In this document: piece after piece, positions 1 to 10,258 of the stretch
Layout of the letters: the number at the start of each line of letters is the position of its first letter
How positions within the stretch are numbered: position 1 is the stretch's first letter
Assembly (NCBI RefSeq): GCF_947507565.1
Contig: NC_089190.1
Location: 1,488,001-1,552,000, forward strand
DNA length: 64,000 nt
From: Oscarella lobularis
Taxonomy: Eukaryota; Porifera; Homoscleromorpha; Homosclerophorida; Oscarellidae
Direction: 5' to 3'
Translations under genes and position numbers: made by a program
Notes under the pieces: generated by a model
Seen by the model: only the letters and a program-made list of their open reading frames with translations
Databases searched by the model: none
Told to the model about the DNA's origin: nothing

Positions 1-1157
1 GGTAGTAAAGCGAGGTAGGTTCGGCTGTAAGCGAAACGACAGTGGCGGATTTGGGGGAGAGCACTAATATTTGAAATTTATATGGCTGAGAACTCCTTTC
101 AAATCCGCCACTGATTCTGTTGCGTTTATACCTGTATATGATTGAACCACACCGGAACGTTTGTTTCAGGATGATGCTGAATGGCTGCCTCTCTGTGAAT
201 CATCTTTATGTTGTCGTTCTTTGGACCGGACCAGTGAAAATCGACGTTGTGCTTGCGGCACTCATTTTCGACGAACGCCTTGTCCGACGAGCCGAACGTC
301 GCCTCCCAGCCCTTCATCATTGTTGGATCAATCGTCAAAAGGCGGTCAAGACGAGTGTGATTTCTCACATACATTACCTCGACATCATTAGCACTACAGT
401 GGGGTCAGTCGATTGCTTAGGTTTACCTACCCCCTTTTCTTCGAATCGCCTTCTCACGTCTGGATCCAAATCACGATAGACTTTGGCAAAGTCGCACAAA
501 GTCGTCTCGCCTCCCACTGAAGAGGGCGGTATGAGGCAGCAAAAGAAAATCTCCTTTGGAGGTGCAGGTAGAAAACTCATTTCGATATGCTGTCCAAGCG
601 GATAGAAGTAGGGCAGCTCGGACGCAGAGAAGACGGCCTTAGAATAATCAAGCACTATATTTATATCATTTTTAGTAGCTCGTAAGATGAGAAAGGACAC
701 CTCCTCCATTCACACCTCCGACCCTTGACCCGGGCAAGGCTTACGTTTGTGCCTGGCTGCAAGCTCCTCGGAGACGTTCCTCTGTACTCTGTGCTCAATT
801 CGGGCTGATAACGGAGAACGATTCTTTCGAAGTCGTGCGGTTTATCAATTTCGAAGCCGCGAAAGAGAACAGCACCTAGTGACGAGGGATTGATACTACA
901 GGCAGCTAGAGCTTATGATATCTCCACCGTGTTCCCGAATCTTTTCCTTCAGATAACTGGCGTTCTTGCTAATCCAGCCTTCTAGAAAGTCGACCGAGTT
1001 TCTGCCATTCTTTGGAGTGATAATCAGAGGAAGCGTTTCGCCGTCTTCTCGAACAGATTGCGTTATTTCGTCCATAATTCGTCCAGATTCGTCCAGAGGC
1101 TCGGGAAACAAAGAGTCTTGAAAGAGACGTGTAGGCTGTGCCGTACAAGATCGATCA
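1..1157 (-). CDS. TauD/TfdA-like Fe(II)/2-oxoglutarate dioxygenase (clavaminate synthase-like), 3' end outside the window
   Basis: Reading leftward, exons lie near 1157-925, 861-727, about 664-425 and 374-127, with one more probably at 1-22 or 1-69 running off the window. Joined in frame they give the order usual for TauD/TfdA-like proteins: a short N-terminal segment with GWISKN, then GAVLFRGF, YRGTSPR, the metal-binding HxE in LGQHIEMSF, PPKEIFFCC, GGETTLCD, and the C-terminal part with HHPETNVPVWFNH, whose WFN lies near the distal metal and 2-oxoglutarate site. The family oxidises small substrates with Fe(II) and 2-oxoglutarate; the substrate here is unknown. Seen: motifs and GT-AG introns of about 50-65 nt. 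Not resolved: the start codon, because the first exon opens after an acceptor at about 1158 and no convincing ATG exon was found up to NOP2. Next to it, NOP2 ends only about 230 bp away on the same strand. Confidence 0.75.
40..113. repeat. 74 bp inverted-repeat insertion (MITE-like) in the dioxygenase intron
   Basis: The left end, CAGTGGCGGATTTG at 40-53, is a perfect inverted repeat of the right end at 100-113. The pairing continues imperfectly inward (GGGGGAG against GAAAGGAG). It lies in the last intron visible of the dioxygenase gene. The terminal CAGTGGCGG resembles hAT-type ends, but no 8 bp target duplication is visible, so its class is open. Confidence 0.45.
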
Positions 1158-1383
1158 CGTGTCTACAGCCAACGTTCTTTTCCCTGGTTCTTTTCTTACG
1201 AACTGGTATTGTACGACCTTCGATGTATTAGTAGACGACGAAAAAAAGAAAAGACATGCACGTTCGCAATCCAAATAGACCTGGTGATACGCGTTAGACT
1301 GGAGGATGGCATCTGTACATGTTCTCGGCGTGACAGTACAAGTACATACGCAAATAACGCTAACGACATACGTATTCAGTCTA

Positions 1384-3997
1384 TCAACGTTCATCCTGTT
1401 CTTCCTGTTCCTCCTCGTCCTCTTTTTCCTCTTCTGCTTTAACGACGTTTTTCTGGACTGTGATAGACCGTCATGTTAAGAGAGCCTTGTATTTCGACTT
1501 CAGTTTACCTGCAGCCTTTGGTTTCAATTTCTTTAGCTTTGCTACAAAAAATCCGTCCATATTGTGCGTATGGGGATAAAATCTCTTAGTCAATTTAAGA
1601 GATGGGTGAAACGTCCGTCCTCGATATCTAAAGTACGTTCAAATTATATTTATTCGGACTCATAGAGGACGTGCAAAGTTACCTTGTAAATCCATCATTT
1701 CCAAAGCCCAAACCGGTCGGCACAACTTTAACAGATCGATTAGTCAAAGCGTAATCAACGACCCACTCATTCTCCTCAACCTAACATATCCCATTGAACG
1801 TACTACTGTACCAAGGATGGACGAGGCATTTATACCAGAACTGAGCAAGTAGAATAGACTATGAATCCTCCCGTTTTCGACGACGAATCTACAGCATCTA
1901 TAGCGGCCAAAATCAATTCCTTTTGTATGTGCGAGCGTCTGAGAATGTCCTTCTCGTCCTAAAGAGACTCGAGTGAAATTTCGCCTCGCATATCTCCCAA
2001 TCGTCGTACCCGACTGGTTTTGACCGTTTTGTCCTTGGCAATAACTCCGCTACCCGAGCAAGGAGCGTCCAATAGAACGCGATCAAAACCACTCATTGTC
2101 TATAGACATGAGATCTCTGGAACACTCAGCACCATGCACACAAATCCACAAACCTTAGGAAGCTGACGACCGTCGTAACAACAAATGATTGTATTAGAAA
2201 CTCCTAAAAGCAAGGCATAGAGAAACCTACGGTGCTACGGGGACACCTGAATGACCTAAGCGATGAACGTTTGCCACTAAGGACTTCGTTCTCTCTTTCT
2301 GCAAGTCGTTAGCCACTAAAACGCCGGTGTTTTTCATCAAGGCAGCTAAAATACGTCTTGATATTGTAACCAGTTGGTCTCTCTTTCTCGCACGTGCTTA
2401 CCTATGTACGTCGTCTTTCCTCCCGGAGCCGCACACATGTCCAGAATGCGTTCGTTTTCCTGTGGGGCCAAGGCCATGACGGGGAGCATGGAAGAGGCGC
2501 CTTGGAGCATGTATTGCCCTCCGAGATATTCGGGTGTAGCTCCTTTTGTGTACGAATAGATACAAGGCACTTGTTTCTGATTCGTTTCTCTCACCTATCG
2601 GAACGGGAGAATCGTAAATGACGAGACCCACTTTCGACCATTTGCCAATTGGATCAAGATTGACTCCCCTATTGATGAGTGCCTGTAAGAGAAGGACCGC
2701 TTTGTACTTTAGCTTCTACAAGGCTGTGGCTCTGAGGAACCTGAGCTAAATCGCGACGTCTTGTCCGCAAAGTATTCGTTCGAATAGTCATTGGACGCTC
2801 CACTTCGTTGGCCTCCAAATACTCCAAAAGCTAAGAGCATCATACAGTACATAGACACCGCAGGTCGATGAAATTTGTACCTCTGCCAGTGGAAAAAGGT
2901 TGACAAACTGCTCGATTAGAAACGTGCCATAGCTGTAATAAGCAGCCAAGTCTTTAGCAAGAAGGGCAACGTATTCTTGTCGAGATCTGGGCAGTAGAGA
3001 CTAATGCAACGAATGATTTGTACAATGACCTAAATTTCACCTCCCAGCTTCTCGTAGTTCTCGAAAATTGCCAAGTACGTGAACGTTGTCCTTGATTCGC
3101 TCATAGAGCGATGGCAGATTAAGGGGCTGATCAACTTTAGAGACAAAAAACATTGGAATATTTGTCTCAACAAAATCCTCGTACTGCACCTTCTTTCTCC
3201 AGTTCTTCATCAGTAGGAAGAACAAAGACTTCGCCTTCTCTTGCAGCAGATTTCATCTCAGATTTTTCAAGATTTCTGCGTATACACACACAAAGGGCTA
3301 TTTTCGTAGCATGCTGAAAATTAATGGGTCGTGCCTAGCCACTTCTTTCTGCTTGTCAAGTTTTCTCGACTTCTTTTCAATACTTAAAACCTTCGAAGAC
3401 AAGACTTCGTCATAGAGCGTAATCGTATTGGCTGCATACTTCTTCATCATCGTCATCAGAATTTTCCATTTCTCCGTCAAAATCGTCCACCTAGATACCA
3501 AGCTAAGCGACAGAATAAATAATCTGAAGTGCTTACAGGCATATCAGAGTCGCTGCTTTCTTCGTCATCTCTCCCACCACTTCGCTTTAGACTCAACCAG
3601 GATTTATTCTCATCACTAAACAGACTAGACCCAACAGTAGCTGCTGTATTCTCACTGCTACAATCGGTGGCTCTCGTACTTTTTTCCAGCGGTCTCTACT
3701 CCTTCCTCTTCTCCTTCCATTTCACTGACAACAGCTACACAAAAATCTCATTGCAACGAAAGTTCCTAATCGAATTCCCTCCCATGCCTTCATCTTCCGA
3801 ACCAGACGAGCCTGGCAATAATTGCCTATCCACCACATTATGAATTTATCAAACTAAGGCCAAAAAACTCAACAGTTTCTTCTCTCCAATTTTGGTTCTC
3901 TACAATATCAATTTCAACTTGGTAACAAATCTAAAGAACTCCTTCTGACCTTTTCCTTGGATGCTCCTTTCTTGGCACCTACTAAAGACGAAGACAT
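1384..3997 (-). CDS. NOP2: NOP2/NSUN1, 28S rRNA cytosine-5 methyltransferase
   Basis: A gene of about ten small exons read right to left from an ATG at 3997 ([10 protein letters not shown]). The N-terminal part is acidic and lysine-rich (3990-3250). Next comes the [12 protein letters not shown] segment (3225-3037), the RNA-binding stretch with [10 protein letters not shown] (about 2810-2760), and [13 protein letters not shown]. The SAM-binding fold begins with [17 protein letters not shown] and [12 protein letters not shown] (2520-2400). Then follow [13 protein letters not shown] (about 2200), [15 protein letters not shown] with the motif IV Cys (about 2080), VYSTCSV with the catalytic Cys (about 1850), [12 protein letters not shown], and [19 protein letters not shown] (about 1600-1550). 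A Glu-rich tail ends at the TGA at 1384-1386. This order matches NOP2 rather than other NSUN proteins. It acts in the nucleolus in large-subunit rRNA methylation and maturation. It is divergent from the MIIP-like gene, with 375 bp between the start codons. Confidence 0.93.
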
Positions 3998-4372
3998 CGC
4001 GATGGTTATTCCAGACATCTGGAATCGAGTGTACTAGACATGCCTGACGTGGATTTGGTAATTTTGCTCCTCTCTCGTTTCCTTCACGCGAAAAACAAAA
4101 CGAATGAACTACTTCGTACTATCTCGATTTTATTCGACCTCTTGTGGGAAATTTTCGTGCTTATTTCGTCCTCTGTGAGCACTAGAACCAGGCAAGTCGA
4201 CTTGGTCTTCTTCGACGAGACGCCTATCAGGACTTACAGTGCCTCGGAATCACCGGTTCTTGTTGCTTCTTCGCTTTTCGTCCCTGCGGCTTCCTTTTCG
4301 ACTTCTCAACAGGCAGTTTTCGACCCATTTTCCAAGGCTGCGAGAGAACGTGGTCTCCAGTCGGCGCACGCT
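3998..4372. promoter_or_regulatory. Shared divergent promoter region, NOP2 / MIIP-like
   Basis: This 375 bp stretch separates two head-to-head start codons, so it must hold both 5' UTRs and promoters. It can be read through in one plus frame from 4040, but that translation is hydrophobic and then Ser/Thr-rich without family resemblance. The MIIP-like protein matches its family only from the Met at 4373. I see no clear TATA box. Confidence 0.5.
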
Positions 4373-5165
4373 ATGGCTAACGACAATCGTTTGAAGTTGC
4401 TGTCTCTACGACTGGCCGAGAGGCTGCAGCGAGGCGAGAAACTCATAAAGGAATCGATGAGGACGCTCCAGACTGATGCCGCAAAGAAGCCCGAGACGAC
4501 AGACCGGCGAAGGAGACCTAGATCAAGAAAAGTATCAGAAGAAACGGTGTTCGAACGCTTGCATTCGAATTCTTTTAGAAGGAGAGAAGCCGATCTGTCG
4601 AAAAGGATGTGACACGTTCGAGTCGACTACACCGTTCTCCGCCAAAGGGCTACGACTTCATTGCCGGACTTCTCGATAGAAATGCAGCCGATTCGCTCGT
4701 TATGGCGAAATCGGACGATTTCTACGCAGAAGTCGCCCAGTTCAGGAAGCTGAACAGGGAAGAATGTTATGGCGTGAGGTAAATAAATAATAAAGAGTGT
4801 CGATTATTAGGGCATAGTCAATATTTACCGTATGGGTGGGTGAATTTTCAGTCTTTCTGACCTTCAAAAGTCCGATCCTGCGTTGTCTGATTCCGTAGTT
4901 AGTTACGAGGATGAGAGTAGCGGCAGTGAAGTTTCAGGTACGTCGATTCAGGAAAACCAGCCAATCAGCAGCGATCTAGATATCTATTCTTTTATGTATA
5001 GACTCTGAAGATTACGTTCTCAATGATCGGCTGTATCCTGTTCGCGTTCCCCATTGGAAAGATAAAAAGGGAACGAAAGCAAAGTCATTTCAGAGCAGAG
5101 GCAAAATAAGGTTACATCGTTCAGCGTACAAGAGAGATCTAGATGAATTTGGGATACGTCTCTAG
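4373..5165 (+). CDS. MIIP: MIIP-like (migration and invasion-inhibitory protein family), possible C-terminal frameshift
   Basis: The start at ATG 4373 gives MANDNRLKLLSLRLAERL, like the short leucine-rich start of MIIP. A 47-nt intron at 4532-4578 restores the frame into RSSRLHRSPPKGYDFIAGLLD and FYAEVAQFRKLNREEC, the conserved YDWIA...EFR..NKEEC block of the family. Further exons at 4851-4938 and 5001-5165 add acidic spacers and DYVLNDRLYPVRVPHW, comparable to the YRVNRRLFPV block. The family binds IGFBP2 and affects migration and mitosis in vertebrates; its role here is unknown. Odd: the frame stops at the TAG at 5163-5165, but another frame continues 5152-5220 as SRISIPRHLDPEKDF, resembling the family's next block (LPRH). 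This suggests a one-base frameshift, an assembly error or real decay. The assignment rests on recalled family sequence. Confidence 0.62.
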
Positions 5166-5692
5166 AATCAGCATTCCAAGGCATCTTGATCCAGAGAAAG
5201 ATTTTCCAACTATAGCTTGAATTAAAATTACCGCAGTACTGTAGTAGAAATTTCTAAAATTTTGGCGCACTAAGAAACATACATATCCGTTCCTCACTCG
5301 CGTAATAAAACCACCCAATGTCTCCTAAGACATTGATGAATCGACCATAGTTTCATTTGCGGACGTTCCACTGGCTCTGGCGCGCTCTTGCGGACTGCGT
5401 GCAGTACGTAGGTGACGGTAGGTCTACTCCTGAGAGCTTCTAACCCAAAGTCTTAGATGGTTGCTGGAGGGACTTTGACTGCGGCTTTTGGTGTACGACG
5501 AATTGGCCCATCTCTTTGTTTTTCTCGACAACCTACTACATGTTTTGACAAGTAGCCATGATCCGTAGAACTCAAACTTCGGATAAATTATTATCGATTC
5601 ACGTGATTGTAGCAACAGCCCGTAGTGTTGACACGCACGCGAGCCAGCACGCGATAAATCCTTTGTTCTTTGTGTAGACATCGCCTGGAACG
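5166..5692. other. Intergenic, MIIP-like 3' flank to TASOR-like 5' flank
   Basis: No convincing coding exon was found. An AATAAA at 5304-5309 is a plausible poly(A) signal for the MIIP-like gene. The rest would contain the TASOR-like promoter and 5' UTR. Short open frames on both strands lack family resemblance. Confidence 0.4.
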
Positions 5693-8600
5693 ATGTCGGA
5701 AGCACGGAGCGGCTTCGTGATCCCCAAGCGTACAAAAGAGAAGAGTACGCCTACTTTAGTCTTCGCGTTTTTCGTGGAAACGTCGTCGCATCGTCGTCTG
5801 ACCGTGCAGATCTTCTCGAAAAGCGCGATCCGACCTCGAGAGACGGACAAGAGATGAAGCAAAGGGTCGTCGAAGCACTGAAAAAGCCTCAATTCAAAGA
5901 GTGCATGATCGTTCACGAGGCGTACGTCGTCAAGAACGAACGACTCCAAGACGATGTCAGGGGGAAGACAGAGAAATGCAGAGGCGCGTAATTGCACCCT
6001 CTCGATAGTACCTGGCGTGGAAAAGGGAGCGCAAGCGCAGAGAAGAACAAGAGGACGTCGATGTGACCGAATCGACCGCGTTCATATGGTCTGATTCGCA
6101 CGAGGAAGTGAGTGGTACTACTACTAATTTTGTCTTGAGATAATTTTTGGGGACAATTTTTAGAATTGTCTTGGGACAATTTTAGAATTGTCTTGGGACA
6201 ATTTTTAAAATTGTCTCCGGACAATTTTCAAAAATTGTCCTGCACAATTTTAAAAATTGTCCTGGGACACTTTTAAAATTGTCCTGTTTCAATTTTAAAA
6301 TTGTCTTAGCTGCGCCGGTGCCAAATGAAATATGCTAAGATCCTAACTAATATAGAACTACGTTCGTGAACTTCGATCGCGCAGTTCGTAGAAAATCGAT
6401 GCTTTTGTTCGAAATTTCGACATTTTTCGAAGCTCGTCCCTCCAGCATCGATCTCCGTAGAATTCGAGGGGCTAAGCGTGTCTAGAAAAGCCATTAAACT
6501 GCCGATCTCGTACTAGCGGTGAACTAGATGTTAGAAGAACGACATTTTGTGCGTGGGAGGCCAAGAATGGCGATATTTTTGTCCTTTTTCACGCGATTCA
6601 GTCGTTTCTTCCACTAGTTGAAGTGAAATTACAATTCTAAAGCGTTTCGATCGCGTCGATTCGACGGATCGTTCGTTTTCGGCGAGAAAATCGCAATGCG
6701 ATCGGAAAATCTCGCTATTTTGGTGCTTTCGACTCGATTCGACCGTTTCTCTTTCTAGTCTAGTAGATTGTTGGGTTATAGAACTTTTTTGATTCATGGG
6801 ATCGGCCAATCTTTAGTTTTGGCCGAGAAAATCGCAAAAAAACTAACCGCCATCCTCCCCGCCGCCGCCCCCGCCCACCACACCCATCTTAGCATATTTC
6901 ACTGGGCACCGGCGCGCTGCGCCGGCGCCAAGTGAAATATGCTAAGATCCTAACTAATATAGAACTACGTTCGTGAACTTCGAACGCGCAGTTCGTAGAA
7001 AATCGATGCTTTTGTTCGAAATTTCGAGATTTTTCGAAGCTCGTCCCTCCAGCTTCGATCTCCGTAGAATTCGAGGGGCTGAGCGTGTCTAGAAAAGCTA
7101 TTAAACTGCCGATCTCGTACTAGCGGTGAACTAGATGTTAGAACGACATTTTGTGCGTGGGAGGCCAAGAATGGCGATATTTTTGTCCTTTTTCACGCGA
7201 TTCAGTCGTTTCTTCCACTAGTTGAAGTGAAATTACAATTCTAAAGCATTTCGATCGCGTCGATTCGACGGATCGTTCGTTTTCGGCGAGAAAATCGCAA
7301 TGCGATCGCAAAATCTCGCTATTTTGGTGCTTTCGACTCGATTCGACCGTTTCTCTTTCTAGTCTAGTAGATTGTTGGGTTATAGAACTTTTTTGATTCA
7401 TGGGATCGACCAATCTTTAGTTTTGGCCGAGAAAATCGCGAAAAAAACTAACCGCCATCCTCCCCGCCGCCGCCCCCGCCCACCACACCCATCTTAGCAT
7501 ATTTCACTGGGCACCGGCGCGCTGCGCCGGCGCCAAGTGAAATATGCTAAGATCCTAACTAATATAGAACTACGTTCGTGAACTTCGATCGCGCAGTTCG
7601 ATGCTTTGGTTCGAAATTTCGAGGGTGGGTTATGCAGTTATCATCTATTGCAATGCATGTTTTAGTCCTATGATCTAACTGCTTATGTTTGGACCCATGG
7701 TTAGAGGAAACATCAGCTGTTTGACAGTAAAGAGGAATATGTTGTCTAACGTTATAATAGTTGGGTATCCTAAATGGTCTTCTTAGGTTCTTTGCATATG
7801 CCAGGATGGCCTAAGCGTGAAGGCGACGGGGCTAAAGCGAATTGGCGATCCTGAGCAAGGTGTTTACGTCTACAGATATCCCGATTTTACATCATCCGAA
7901 CCGTGGACAAGAGGCGAAGAGGGCTTCTTCGTGATATTTAAACTAATTAAGGTAAATTATACATGTATATGGAAAAGCAAAATAATCGCGGTTATGATTA
8001 TAATGCTAAGGGCGCAAGAAAAACCGTTCTTGCCGGCCAAACGTTCATTGAGCCCAAACAAAACTGTGATTGTCACGTTGCACAAAGCAAAGATCTTTTT
8101 GATCAGTCTCTGGTTTGTTAATAGAACGTTTGAAAAATGTTGCATTTCCTAAAGACATTATTTATCAAAGATCTACGTTTATGAATACCTTGAAGAAGAA
8201 GAAGAATTTTCTAAACGCCCTCGCCAGTGCTGTCCCATTGGCGTTCTACATTGTACAATCACGCCTGACGTGTCGTCTTCTATTCGGCCGCATCTCAAAC
8301 CGTTAAGTGACGAGGTAAAGCCAAGCCAGTCAGCGCATCAATCAACGTATATATGTGTTAACTTAGGATGTGGTTCAATCTCACAAAGGTGAGCGAGCCA
8401 GACGCTCTACTGGGTTTTTATCTTTCGTTGTGGCCGCCTAGAGCGAGCTCTTTGGCAAGGCCAGTTGCGGAACAAGAACAACTCTTTAGGTCGCATTGCT
8501 CTACATGGGTTCACTGAAATAGAAGCTCGTCTATTGTAATGTCTAAAGAGAGTTATTTTGCTAATGAAACGGTTTTTTCAGTGCGCAGTTTTTGAACATA

Positions 8601-9828
8601 ACCAAGAGATTGCCCTATAGTAACGCAAGAGTTCAGTCTCTACTTGTCGACTCCCTCTTTGAAGTTCCTCACAAAGGTGGGAAGGCTCTGTGATATGTTC
8701 TATTGTAATTTCTATTCCTAAGCTGTTTGCGGCGAAGTGCAGCACCAGCTTCTCAAGGTAGTCACTGTTGAAGATATTGGAGGCCGCGTGGAAAAGCTTA
8801 CCGACATGCTGGGAGGAGACGTGGTAAAAAAAGGAGCGTTTTGCATATTTTGTTTTACCTGATTTTATTAATCAAGGTGTGCGTCATTGATCTTCCTCCC
8901 GACGGCACGTTGTATCTTTTAGCAACACTTCTTTTGGCTCGAGACAAAAGTTTGGCCACTGCGCTGTATAAATTAATTAAAAAGGTCACGTATATTGGAG
9001 CTTTGCAGATCTTTTTTGGGAGTCGGAAATGTGCGCTGTTCTTTCAACGAAAAGTAGGCGCTGCAATCAGATAACGCTGAATTCATAGCTTGGTTGTCTT
9101 TAGTTCAAACGCAACGCTCTGTATCTCGCACGAAGTCTTCGCAGCTGAGTAGCGAGTTCTTTGAACAGCCGAGGTTTGAATGTAACACGGAAGCAGCTGC
9201 AATGTTCCTCGTGTTTGTTAAGGACCGTGCGCCCAAATGTTCAGCGAAGACCCAATGTAGTAGCACCCCGTCGTTCTTCTCGTCCCCCGCCTCCGGCTCC
9301 TCGTCGTCCGCCTCCTGCTCCTCAACCTGCTGTGGTTCAATCCAACGACGGTATTAATTACCTATTGATTGTAGTAGGGGAAATACGAAATAAGGGACTT
9401 TCTCTTTCCTAGTTTCTCAATCTGTCAGTGTCAATATCAGCAAAGAACGCGATCCCAGGATGCGAGCTGGAACGGCAGCTACACGTCAGAATGTGGATGA
9501 GTCTTCTGCCGTTATCGTGAAAGATTACCCGCCTCTTCCTCCTCTTCGTTCGTCTCATGCTGTAGATGGTCAAGTTGGTCGCCCAGAAGACGAGGAGGCT
9601 ATACCTGAATGGCGGAAAATTGTCAACGAGTACTGTGCTGAAGCAACGAAGAAACTCGACGCCATCATGGAATCTTTCCCGGCACGGTACTACCAAGCTT
9701 GGATTCTACATAAAATGAGAGAGAAGGAAGCAGTGGAAACAGTTGCAATGGATATTCCAGCTGTTGATGCCGAAACGGAGGAAGACGAAGTTGTGACTGT
9801 GACTCAGCCATGTGAGGACAATCAGTGA
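5693..9828 (+). CDS. TASOR: TASOR-like protein (DUF3715 pseudo-PARP + SPOC), HUSH-complex family
   Basis: Exon 1 (5693-5744) encodes MSEARSGFVIPKRTKEK. Exon 2 (5810-5955) carries IVHEAYVVKNERLQDD, and exon 3 (6009-6107) YLAWKRERKRREEQ and IWSDSHEE. After a 1.7 kb repeat-filled intron, exon 4 (7805-7951) gives LKRIGDPEQGVYVYRYPDF and FFVIFKLIK. The next exons give NCDCHVAQSKDLFDQ and KIYVYEYLEEEEFSKRPRQC, which is the conserved order of the DUF3715 pseudo-PARP domain. LWQGQLRNKNNSLGRIALHG (about 8437-8500) is the opening strand set of a SPOC domain, continued by exons to about 8990. A proline-rich linker (about 9260-9340) and an acidic tail end at the stop at 9826-9828. In mammals TASOR scaffolds the HUSH complex, which silences transposons through H3K9me3. 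A single copy with both domains argues for TASOR rather than TEX15. The exact SPOC exon joins are unsure. Confidence 0.72.
6126..6307. repeat. Tandem array of short palindromes (ACAATTTT.AAAATTGT type)
   Basis: About seven to eight degenerate copies, 22-30 bp each, of a self-complementary unit: GGACAATTTT followed by AAAATTGTCC, with spacer variants TTAG, TAG, TT, CAA. Each copy can form a small hairpin, and neighbouring copies can also pair with each other. It begins about 20 bp after the splice donor at 6108 in the TASOR-like gene and abuts the TIR elements. Confidence 0.8.
6317..7623. mobile_element. Head-to-tail copies (two full, one partial) of a ~600 bp non-autonomous TIR element
   Basis: Copy 1 spans 6317-6910, copy 2 6924-7515, and a third, broken copy 7529-about 7623. 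The full copies are nearly identical, with a repeat step of 605-607 bp. Each begins GGYGCCAARTGAAATATGC and ends with the reverse complement, GCATATTTCACTGGGCACC, so the ends form terminal inverted repeats of about 27 bp with few mismatches. Junctions between copies share the 13 bp linker GGCGCGCTGCGCC, itself GC-rich and nearly palindromic, at 6911-6923 and 7516-7528. No transposase reading frame is present; the shared 91-aa minus frame has no recognisable domain. Copy 3 has an internal deletion and stops where unique intron sequence resumes. It lies inside the TASOR-like intron 6108-7804. Confidence 0.8.
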
Positions 9829-9879
9829 GGTCTTGGCTACAAGGAGTTTTGTTCTACTCTTTTTTTGTTACTGACTGAT

Positions 9880-10220
9880 TACAGCCTCCTCTAGCTACTG
9901 GATTTACTCAGATGATTGTGCTTGTATATTACTCGTCATTGTAGAAGCACTGGCAGGAATAATCACAATAGCATGTCTTTGCAAGAATAAAAGGTATAGT
10001 ACGATAGTAGTGAAAGTCTCAATTATTTGGGCTTCGTATTAGCTGAAGCGCTAAAGAGAGGAAGTTTTGATGAGACGAAATTTCGGATGAATCAGTTCCC
10101 GGTACAGGAAAACAAACGGCTTAGTGTGTTCAGCACGCGGTATGACACCTGCTGCTGTCAAAACCGCGGAAAACAATTGAATTATTTTTGTTGGGAGAGG
10201 CGGGTCCTTTGGGCGTGGTA
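9880..10220 (+). pseudogene. Relic of the 3' end of another kinase-less Eph-like copy (TM and tail exons)
   Basis: The stretch aligns by eye with 12346-12760, the last exons of the kinase-less Eph-like receptor. The matching parts are the intron end and TM exon start (GATGATTGTGCTTG), the LVVVEALAGIITIA-like segment, the LKR.SFDETK tail exon, the run through TGACACCTGCTGCTGTCAAA, and the 3' flank GAGGCGGGTCCTTTGGGCGT. It is broken: about 30 bp of the TM exon is missing, the tail has small deletions, and no ectodomain lies upstream. The TASOR-like stop is only about 50 bp away. It is best read as what remains of a third tandem unit after deletion or unequal crossing-over. Confidence 0.7.
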
Positions 10221-10258
10221 GCGTTGCACCAGTTACTAGGCATGCGTATCGGTAATGA

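Noticed and set aside
4040-4372. Plus frame upstream of the MIIP-like start (part of a 190-codon frame)
   Set aside because: Family resemblance begins only at the Met at 4373, the upstream part looks like random hydrophobic and Ser/Thr-rich translation, and the end of that frame is replaced by a 47-nt intron.
6531-7413. Two similar 91-92-codon minus frames in the TIR elements
   Set aside because: They recur only because the elements are copies, and have no transposase motif or other domain.
9885-10220. Relic TM and tail exons as an extra 3' part of the TASOR-like gene
   Set aside because: They match the last exons of the kinase-less Eph-like unit and follow the TASOR-like stop codon.
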